DNA of 9,296 nucleotides. Source: Bacteroidota bacterium (GTDB taxonomy: Bacteria > Bacteroidota > Bacteroidia > Bacteroidales > PXBB01). The notes under the pieces were generated by a model, which saw only the letters and a list, made by a program, of their open reading frames with translations, had not been told where the DNA came from and ran no database searches. Both the position numbers and the translations under genes were made by a program. The first letter of the stretch is position 1. Each line of letters begins with the position of its first letter. Below are positions 1 through 4,714 of this stretch, one piece after another. The stretch lies in the NCBI GenBank assembly GCA_022708385.1, contig JAKIYU010000086.1, positions 1 to 9,296 on the forward strand, in the 5' to 3' direction.

Positions 1-281
1 GCATAAGGAATATGACCGTATTTGTTCATGCTATAGCCTATTTTACCAGTATTTGGATAGGGCTTGACCTGAAAATGAAACTGATGAAAGAGAAAATATT
101 TATCCTCTCAAAACGTTTTTTTGGCGTTCCTTCATTCTATAATTATGCTATTGCTGATGGTATCTTTGAACTGCTCAAATACACCAAAACCGGAATAGAT
201 AAAGTAACAACAAAAATTGGTATAACACTAAATGATTTTCAATTATTTTTATTCCCTGAAATAGAACCTGAACCTATCTGA
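1..281 (+). CDS. Unrecognised ORF, possibly partial at left edge
   Basis: I do not recognise this protein. The first ATG is at 12, but the frame has no stop between the window edge and that ATG, so it may be the C-terminal end of a longer gene. From the ATG it is 89 residues, rich in Ile, Phe, Leu and Lys, with a hydrophobic stretch near the N-terminus (about residues 3-18) that could be a membrane segment or the core of a fold. It ends in an acidic Glu/Pro tail. An AAGGA lies only 2 nt before the ATG, too close to be a convincing ribosome binding site. About 25 nt after the stop, another frame opens into a transposase-like remnant, so this may belong to a decayed mobile region. It could also be a chance ORF in AT-rich DNA. 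Confidence 0.3.
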   Translation, partial: IRNMTVFVHAIAYFTSIWIGLDLKMKLMKEKIFILSKRFFGVPSFYNYAIADGIFELLKYTKTGIDKVTTKIGITLNDFQLFLFPEIEPEPI

Positions 282-306
282 AAAAATGGGGAAACTCCAG
301 TAATAG

Positions 307-510
307 TTATTAACAAGAAAATTTCAATTTAGGTATAAAGTTTATAAACTCTTGCTTGAAAATGATCTCTTAAAAAAGTATGCTGTAATGGATTTTTTTA
401 AAATGATTAGCGAAATACGTATTGTGAAAATTAACAATCAGTGGCATAAAGCAGAAACTATACAGAAAACAGTTGATTTAATGAATAAACTGAATATTCA
501 TATTACGTAA
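307..510 (+). pseudogene. Remnant resembling the C-terminus of a DDE (IS4/IS1634-like) transposase
   Basis: After two in-frame stops at 301-306, frame +1 stays open for about 67 codons to TAA at 508-510, with no ATG until 388. The translation has the pattern I associate with the extreme C-terminus of some IS4-superfamily transposases: an aromatic/leucine-rich helix (RYKVYKLLLENDLLKKY), a 'FFKMISEIRIVKINNQW' segment, then a helix ending 'LMNKLNI'. The catalytic DDE core is absent, so this is a fragment. Its stop lies about 20 bp from where the oppositely oriented RAYT gene loses similarity to its family, which suggests the element inserted into the RAYT 3' end. The assignment rests on remembered family patterns, not a search. 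A non-homologous ORF is possible. Confidence 0.35.
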
Positions 511-998
511 AACATAGAAAAGTTACGGTTTAATACTAAGCCTGCTTCTACTGGATTGTTATGAATATAGTTTAGCTTTTGCCATATAAACTTGTTCGAA
601 TATAAAACCATTGGCCGATTTCCGTCTTGCCATACTTTGTAATTTTTAATACGTTTTAATCTTTCCCCTTCTTTTCTAAACACAGTCATGGCATTTTTTG
701 AAAATGCACTGTTGTCTGCTTCTGTTTTTTTTGAAATTTCTTTTGAAGTATATTTTTTTAAATCGCGTAAAACTTCAGAAACGGACTCTAAACCGTTCGA
801 TTGCACAATTAGATGAACATGATTGGACATAATACAATAGGCATATATTAAAAGTCCTCTTTTTTGCTGATAAAATTTTAATGCATTAAGAATAATCATC
901 TTATAGGGATCCTCTTGCAGTACTTTCAACCACTCAACAATTGTGAATGTGACAAAATAGGCTTTGTCTTTTTCTGCGGTTTTGTATTTTTCTGACAT
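498..998 (-). CDS. REP-associated tyrosine transposase (RAYT, IS200-like Y1), 3'-truncated
   Basis: This is a Y1 HUH transposase-like protein. Such proteins cut and rejoin single-stranded DNA at short palindromic REP sequences. Counting from the chosen start it has 166 residues. The HUH metal motif is H60-V61-H62 in 'SNHVHLIVQ', the likely nucleophile is Tyr83 in 'DLKKYTSKEI', and the family's 'KLNYIHNNPVEAGLV' block lies at about 141-155. The start at 998 (MSEKYKT) fits the usual N-terminus of Bacteroidota members; an ATG three codons upstream (1007) falls inside a possible -7 box (TATTTTTG, 1005-1012). The last ten residues (NRNFSMFYVI) do not look like the family, whose members normally continue with a 'YSSAR..Y' segment. 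The C-terminus therefore seems replaced where an insertion-sequence remnant abuts. The catalytic residues remain, so activity cannot be excluded. Nested palindromes lie just upstream. Confidence 0.85.
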   Translation of the reverse strand: MSEKYKTAEKDKAYFVTFTIVEWLKVLQEDPYKMIILNALKFYQQKRGLLIYAYCIMSNHVHLIVQSNGLESVSEVLRDLKKYTSKEISKKTEADNSAFSKNAMTVFRKEGERLKRIKNYKVWQDGNRPMVLYSNKFIWQKLNYIHNNPVEAGLVLNRNFSMFYVI

Positions 999-1036
999 GA
1001 TAAACAAAAATACAATGTTCTAAAATATTAGAAATG

Positions 1037-1109
1037 GATGGCGCATTAATTTATTGCTTTTTGTACGCGTCAGGAGACGCGCACGAACAGTTTTTTTACG
1101 TGCGCCATC
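1037..1109. repeat. Nested inverted repeats beside RAYT, candidate REP/BIME element
   Basis: Three perfect inverted repeats are nested or overlapping here. An outer pair, GATGGCGCA (1037-1045) and TGCGCCATC (1101-1109), matches over 9 bp. An internal pair, GCGCACG (1079-1085) and CGTGCGC (1099-1105), matches over 7 bp. A compact hairpin, CGCGTC-AGGA-GACGCG (1066-1081), has a 6-bp stem and 4-nt loop. The element starts about 40 bp upstream of the RAYT start. RAYT proteins are known to act on palindromes next to their own gene, so this is a plausible substrate. That link is inference; no second full copy is visible in the window. Confidence 0.55.
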
Positions 1110-1175
1110 AGGGGCACATGTCATTCATGAGACTAACCATCAGTGTTAAGAAACTGTCTCAAGAGTATTGTTTTT

Positions 1176-1243
1176 GTCATTTTGAACGCAGTGAAAAATC
1201 TCAACTTGCTGATAATTAGATTCTTCGCTTTGCTCAGAATGAC
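1176..1243. repeat. Bacteroidota-type imperfect palindromic repeat (HFERSEKS/HSEQSEES family)
   Basis: A left arm of 26 nt (1176-1201, starting GTCATTTTGAACGC) and a right arm of 26 nt (1218-1243, ending GCTCAGAATGAC) are reverse complements at roughly 20 of 26 positions, separated by a 16-nt spacer. Read through, the two strands give the spurious peptides 'CHFERSEKSQ' and 'CHSEQSEESN'. These are familiar from over-called ORFs in many Bacteroidota genomes and mark a dispersed non-coding repeat. The arms have diverged by compensatory-looking changes, as expected of an element kept as a hairpin. Confidence 0.75.
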
Positions 1244-1261
1244 AAGTTTTTAACTTTTGAG

Positions 1262-1343
1262 GCAGCCCCACGCTCGGCGAAGTCTTGTGTGGTGGCTGCT
1301 GTGAGCGGGTAGACTTCGTCAATTTGTTATAGCAACAAATGAC
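1262..1343. repeat. Cluster of three further hairpins in the RAYT-hipA gap
   Basis: GCAGCC-CCAC (1262-1271) pairs with GTGG-T-GGCTGC (1289-1299), a 10-bp stem with one bulged T. CGAAGTCT (1278-1285) pairs with AGACTTCG (1311-1318), 8 bp perfect. GTCA-A-TTTGTT (1318-1328) pairs with AACAAATGAC (1334-1343), 10 bp with one bulged A and a 5-nt loop. The first two interleave, so they are alternative structures. The last could act as a weak terminator between the convergently repetitive region and neighbouring genes, but it lacks a GC-rich stem and a clear T-run. No gene is supported in 1008-1435. Confidence 0.5.
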
Positions 1344-1435
1344 ATAACCAATCATTTTAATATATTTTGGGTATTTATTGTTTTTTACAAATATACGTAT
1401 TTTGTTAGTTTAAACACAAACGTCTGCTCTTAGTC

Positions 1436-2698
1436 TTAAACCCTAAATGCCTTTTTCATTGATTCAACTTCGTCGCTTGCTATCCCCACAGCTTTTGCAA
1501 TAGTTCGCCATTCTGAAACTGCTGAAATTACTTTCTTCAAAATAGTCGATGCCTCGTTTTCACTCAATTTAAAGTACTTTGCCACATCAAGAGCAATGTT
1601 TGTATCCAGGGCATTGTCTGTTTCTGAAATATTGAGGCTTAATCCGCTTCCATAAGGATTTGGATTCATATCAAAAGCGGGCGATAACCGCCAGCCCGAC
1701 GGGGTTAAAAGGAAACCATGATTACGCAAATGATCATCCGTGTTTGAAACAAGAATATTGAAAACTATTCTTCTCCACAATTGCGCCATGTCTTTTTTGG
1801 ACTCAGGGCTGCTGCGTTGAATGAATTCGAGCAGTTCAAGATAACTCACACCCTCATCTGTATCTGCCCCGTCGTTATAGCCCAGGAGTGTCATAGCTGA
1901 TGCGAAATGAATTCTTTCTTTTCCTGACCGGTCAAAACGTTTTGATAAATAGATGTGTTGTTTTCCTGATAGATTCAGCAACTTTGCTTGCGGCACATCT
2001 ATTTCTGCTTTACGGGCTATTTCATGCAAAACCATCTCCCAAGCGCCTGTATTTTTTTTATCATGTATGCTTGGAAATTTTGCAATCCAAAGATTTTTTC
2101 CCTCATCCAGAACACTTGCCTTTGGCCTGGCGCCACCCAACGATGAGCCTGGTGCAAACAATAAGGAAAGCCAGTGAAAATATTCAGGATTATCAATTGT
2201 ATCATCTCTTTCAATCTGTAAGCTAGCGTATTCTAATTCCCGAAGTGTTGTCCATGGCGGTGATGCCATTTCTTTTTGATTGTTAAGGAAATCTCCTTCT
2301 TCTTCAAGTTTGAAACGCAGTCCGCCAAGCCTGTGCCCATCATATACACCAAGCAGAAAATCACTCTCATATAATGTCTGCTCTGCTCTTTTTTCTCTTT
2401 TAGCCATTGCAGCTTCTCTTCTTCGCATGAGCATCCGGCCCCACCTGTCCGGCGAGGAATCAAGGAACAGCCCAAAGTTCGGTTTATCGTCAGGCGCATA
2501 TTGTTTTCCCTGGTACAGCCCAAGATGGGGATCAAGGCGCTGGGCATATTCAGACCGAAGCCACAGGGAATCGTATTCAAATGAAAAGACTTCTTTTCCA
2601 CGAACTCTCTGTACCTTTAAAACACCAAGGTGTTTAATGGCTTTAATAGCTTTCCAATCAGCATAAACAAGGATTCTTCTATACTTTTCAGTTGCCAT
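1436..2698 (-). CDS. hipA: HipA-type Ser/Thr kinase toxin
   Basis: A full-length HipA family kinase of 420 residues. E. coli HipA inactivates glutamyl-tRNA synthetase by phosphorylation; the target here is unknown. The N-terminal HipA subdomain spans about 1-120 and the kinase-like C-terminal domain about 150-400. Visible motifs are a glycine-rich ATP loop 'GSSLGGARPKA' (184-194), an ATP-binding lysine in 'IAKFPS' (K207), 'RFDR' (254-257), a catalytic loop 'NTDDHLRNHG' (319-328, with Asp321 and Asn326 spaced like E. coli Asp309 and Asn314), and a metal-binding Asp343 in 'SPAFDMNP'. All key residues are present, so it should be active. It starts 3 nt after the hipB stop, so the two are co-transcribed, antitoxin first. 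Regulation is probably by HipB or the HipBA complex at the upstream inverted repeat. Family assignment is firm; the cellular role is inferred. Confidence 0.95.
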   Translation of the reverse strand: MATEKYRRILVYADWKAIKAIKHLGVLKVQRVRGKEVFSFEYDSLWLRSEYAQRLDPHLGLYQGKQYAPDDKPNFGLFLDSSPDRWGRMLMRRREAAMAKREKRAEQTLYESDFLLGVYDGHRLGGLRFKLEEEGDFLNNQKEMASPPWTTLRELEYASLQIERDDTIDNPEYFHWLSLLFAPGSSLGGARPKASVLDEGKNLWIAKFPSIHDKKNTGAWEMVLHEIARKAEIDVPQAKLLNLSGKQHIYLSKRFDRSGKERIHFASAMTLLGYNDGADTDEGVSYLELLEFIQRSSPESKKDMAQLWRRIVFNILVSNTDDHLRNHGFLLTPSGWRLSPAFDMNPNPYGSGLSLNISETDNALDTNIALDVAKYFKLSENEASTILKKVISAVSEWRTIAKAVGIASDEVESMKKAFRV

Positions 2699-2701
2699 AA
2701 A

Positions 2702-3016
2702 TTATTTTTTTTGTTTAGGCGCCCGGTCTTTGGGTACGAGTTGCGCATCCTGGAGTTTCCTGCCCAACGGATCATGAGCGGCTACCAATCCTAAATCCTT
2801 TTCAAGGCCCAGAATAAAAAGAACCTGCAAATAACTTCCAATGGCTACCTCGGGCGCGCCTTTTTCAATTTTCCACAGTGTCTTTCGTGCCATCCCTGCC
2901 CGCTCCGATACCTGCACGGAACTTAATTTCCTTCTCAAACGGGCCAAACGGATATTTTCACCTAATTCGTTGAGAAGTCGCATGTTTTTTGGTAAAATAA
3001 CAAGTTCTTTTTTCAT
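2702..3016 (-). CDS. hipB: HipB-like XRE-family antitoxin/repressor
   Basis: A 104-residue DNA-binding protein with one Cro/C1-type helix-turn-helix at about residues 18-74 ('LGENIRLARLRRK...VQVSERAGMARKTLWKIEKGAPEVAIGSYLQVLFILGL'). The probable recognition helix is around 43-51. The C-terminus (about 90-104) is Lys/Pro-rich and likely disordered, as expected of an antitoxin tail. It is encoded directly upstream of hipA with a 3-nt gap, the usual antitoxin-toxin order. The ATG at 3016 lies about 20 nt downstream of a -7 box (TATATTTG, 3043 to 3036 on the minus strand), giving a short leader. A perfect inverted repeat brackets that promoter and is the natural candidate operator. The gene diverges from xdhA. 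It probably neutralises HipA and represses its own operon; this is family knowledge, not shown by the sequence. Confidence 0.88.
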   Translation of the reverse strand: MKKELVILPKNMRLLNELGENIRLARLRRKLSSVQVSERAGMARKTLWKIEKGAPEVAIGSYLQVLFILGLEKDLGLVAAHDPLGRKLQDAQLVPKDRAPKQKK

Positions 3017-3018
3017 AG

Positions 3019-3070
3019 ATGTTTCTTAAATATTGCAAATATACGTGTTTTTGTTTACATAAAGAAACAT
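3019..3070 (-). promoter_or_regulatory. hipBA promoter with candidate HipB operator
   Basis: The -7 box TATATTTG lies at 3043 to 3036 on the minus strand. It is bracketed by ATGTTTCTT (3019-3027) and AAGAAACAT (3062-3070), a perfect 9-bp inverted repeat with centres 43 bp apart, about four helical turns. One half lies in the predicted leader just before the hipB ATG; the other lies upstream of the -7 box. That arrangement suits autorepression by bridged dimers. I found no TTG-type -33 element at the expected spacing. Confidence 0.55.
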
Positions 3071-3116
3071 TATAATGAATTTTCACACTTTTTACGTTAA
3101 AATTTCCTCTAATTAT

Positions 3117-3124
3117 TAATTTTG
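3117..3124 (+). promoter_or_regulatory. Predicted -7 box for xdhA
   Basis: TAATTTTG matches the Bacteroidota -7 consensus TAnnTTTG and lies 20 bp before the xdhA ATG, so the leader would be only about 12-15 nt. The same octamer precedes the tRNA-Phe gene at 9005. A clear -33 TTG is not visible. The distal half of the hipBA inverted repeat ends 47 bp upstream, so cross-regulation is possible but unsupported. Confidence 0.5.
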
Positions 3125-3143
3125 CAGTTTAAAAATTAATTTT

Positions 3144-4604
3144 ATGCCTGCTTATAAAAACAGTATTCGTTTTATTCTGGATGGAAAAATTACAGAAATT
3201 GATTTTGAAAAAGAAGGTTTAAGTCCCACCCAAACGCTGTTGCACTACCTGCGATCGCTGCCCGGGCACAAAGGCACCAAAGAAGGCTGTGGCGAAGGCG
3301 ACTGCGGAGCCTGTACCGTGGTGTTGGGCGAGCTTATAAACGATAAAATAGTTTACAAGGCTGTTGACTCTTGCCTTATATTCTTGCCCATGGTTCACGG
3401 CAAACAGGTCATTACCATCGAAAACCTGGCAACACATAAAACCGGCAAAACAATATTACACCCCGTACAACAGGCTGTTATTGATGAAAATGGCTCCCAG
3501 TGCGGATTCTGTACACCGGGATTTATAATGTCCATTTTTGCGCTTTATAAAAATGAAACCAAACCCTCTGCGGAGCTGATACGCAATGCCCTGGCCGGAA
3601 ACCTCTGCCGCTGCACAGGTTACCATGCCCTGCTGAAAGCCACGCAAAAAGTGTTTAAAGAAAAAAAAGAAGACCATTTTTCTAAAAATGAACCCAAAGT
3701 AAAAGCGCTTTTAACCGGACTTGCCACAAAAGATGTAATAACTATTGAAAGCAGGGGGCAACGCTATCTGAAACCGTTTACATGCCAACAGCTTCTTGAG
3801 CTTAAAAAGACCTTCCCTGATGCATTGATAGTGAGCGGGTCAACAGATTGCGGGCTCAAGGTCACAAAAAAACATGAAGTCCTGCCGTTAATTATCGATA
3901 TTTCGGACGTGGCGCAACTTTCGGTAATAAAAAAAACAAAAAACATCTGGCATATAGGTGCAGGCGCTAAACTCGAAATAATACGAAACGCTGTAAAAAA
4001 GGATTTGCCTGTTCTTTATGATATGCTAACGGTGTTCGGGTCCAAACAAATCCGCAACATGGCCACCCTGGGTGGCAACGTCGGCTCGGCTTCTCCCATA
4101 GGCGACACCCTGCCGGTGCTTTTTGCCCACAACGCCACCGTAGTTTTACAAAATACCAAAGCCGAAAGAGAAATACCCATTGCCGGTTTTATTACGGGTT
4201 ACAGGCAAACCATAATCAATAAGGATGAAGTCATTACTGCCATCAGAATTCCTGTGCCTGATAAGAATTCTTTCATTAAATCCTATAAAATCTCCAAGCG
4301 GAAAGACCTCGACATCTCTACCGTAAGCGCCTGTTTTAATCTGGAACTGAATGGGGACAAGGTTAAGCAAATAATTCTTGCTTTCGGTGGTATGGCTGCT
4401 TGTACCCAAAGGGCGCTTAAAACCGAAAACTTCCTGAAAGGTAAAGTGTGGAACGAAAAAAATGTACAGACAGCGATGCCCTTAATTGAAAAAGATTTTT
4501 CGCCCATATCCGATGCAAGGGCTGGAAAGGAAATGCGTATGATGGCGGCTAAAAACCTTTTAATGAAATTGCTATTGGATACTAATGAGAAACAAATAAA
4601 GTGA
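3144..4604 (+). CDS. xdhA: Xanthine dehydrogenase small subunit (2x[2Fe-2S] + FAD)
   Basis: The electron-transfer subunit of a molybdenum hydroxylase, 486 residues, close to the roughly 460-500 of bacterial XdhA proteins. It passes electrons from the molybdenum site through two iron-sulfur clusters to FAD, and presumably to NAD+. The N-terminal plant-ferredoxin-like domain carries Cys49, Cys54, Cys57 and Cys77 (first cluster). The helical domain carries Cys120-x2-Cys123 and Cys155-x-Cys157 (second cluster). The FAD domain (about 205-370) shows 'LIVSGSTDCGL' (228-238) and 'GSKQIRNMATLGGNVGSASPIGDTLP' from 299. The CO-dehydrogenase flavoprotein C-terminal domain follows, including 'AFGGMA' (413-418). 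All eight cluster cysteines are present. The TGA stop is the first part of a tandem repeat, and xdhB follows after 110 bp. The gene diverges from hipBA and likely has its own promoter. Confidence 0.95.
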   Translation: MPAYKNSIRFILDGKITEIDFEKEGLSPTQTLLHYLRSLPGHKGTKEGCGEGDCGACTVVLGELINDKIVYKAVDSCLIFLPMVHGKQVITIENLATHKTGKTILHPVQQAVIDENGSQCGFCTPGFIMSIFALYKNETKPSAELIRNALAGNLCRCTGYHALLKATQKVFKEKKEDHFSKNEPKVKALLTGLATKDVITIESRGQRYLKPFTCQQLLELKKTFPDALIVSGSTDCGLKVTKKHEVLPLIIDISDVAQLSVIKKTKNIWHIGAGAKLEIIRNAVKKDLPVLYDMLTVFGSKQIRNMATLGGNVGSASPIGDTLPVLFAHNATVVLQNTKAEREIPIAGFITGYRQTIINKDEVITAIRIPVPDKNSFIKSYKISKRKDLDISTVSACFNLELNGDKVKQIILAFGGMAACTQRALKTENFLKGKVWNEKNVQTAMPLIEKDFSPISDARAGKEMRMMAAKNLLMKLLLDTNEKQIK

Positions 4605-4650
4605 ACTAAAGTGAACTAAAATGAACTAAAGTGAGCTAAAGTACTTAAAA
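4601..4650 (+). repeat. Tandem 10-bp repeat starting at the xdhA stop codon
   Basis: Four near-identical decamers run head to tail: GTGAACTAAA (4601-4610 and 4611-4620), ATGAACTAAA (4621-4630) and GTGAGCTAAA (4631-4640), followed by a degenerate fifth, GTACTTAAAA (4641-4650). The xdhA stop TGA (4602-4604) is inside the first unit. The period is far too short, and there are no spacers, for a CRISPR array. Confidence 0.85.
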
Positions 4651-4703
4651 TGAATGTTTTGCTAATATAATTTTAGGCACTTTAAGTACTTTAGGCACTT
4701 TAA
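4627..4703. repeat. Long inverted repeat and 14-bp direct repeat between xdhA and xdhB
   Basis: CTAAAGTACTTAAA (4636-4649) is the exact reverse complement of TTTAAGTACTTTAG (4681-4694). With one mismatch and one extra base the pairing extends outward to arms 4627-4649 and 4681-4702, leaving a loop of about 31 nt. The right arm overlaps a 14-nt direct repeat, TTTAGGCACTTTAA, at 4672-4685 and 4690-4703. In RNA this would be a long AT-rich stem just before the xdhB start at 4715. It could affect mRNA processing or translation, or be only a repeat relic. No T-run follows, so an intrinsic terminator is unlikely. Confidence 0.8.
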
Positions 4704-4714
4704 ACTCTACAACT

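Noticed and set aside
1034..1219. 61-codon plus-strand ORF beginning in the palindromic region
   Set aside because: It runs through the RAYT-linked palindromes and ends in 'CHFERSEKSQ', the read-through of a dispersed non-coding repeat.
1146..1355. 69-codon minus-strand ORF containing 'CHSEQSEESN'
   Set aside because: It is the opposite-strand reading of the same palindromic repeat plus neighbouring hairpins, a known kind of spurious ORF.
1900..2666. Several overlapping ORFs on both strands within hipA
   Set aside because: Shadow frames. The HipA frame is continuous with all family motifs.
3657..3671. A-rich run in xdhA as a frameshift or slippage site
   Set aside because: The reading frame continues intact into the FAD domain, and nothing suggests a second product.
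4601..4650. CRISPR-like array
   Set aside because: Units are 10 bp with no spacers, and there are no cas genes.
4605..4714. Intrinsic terminator between xdhA and xdhB
   Set aside because: The stem is long but AT-rich and no T-run follows the right arm; the genes encode subunits of one enzyme.
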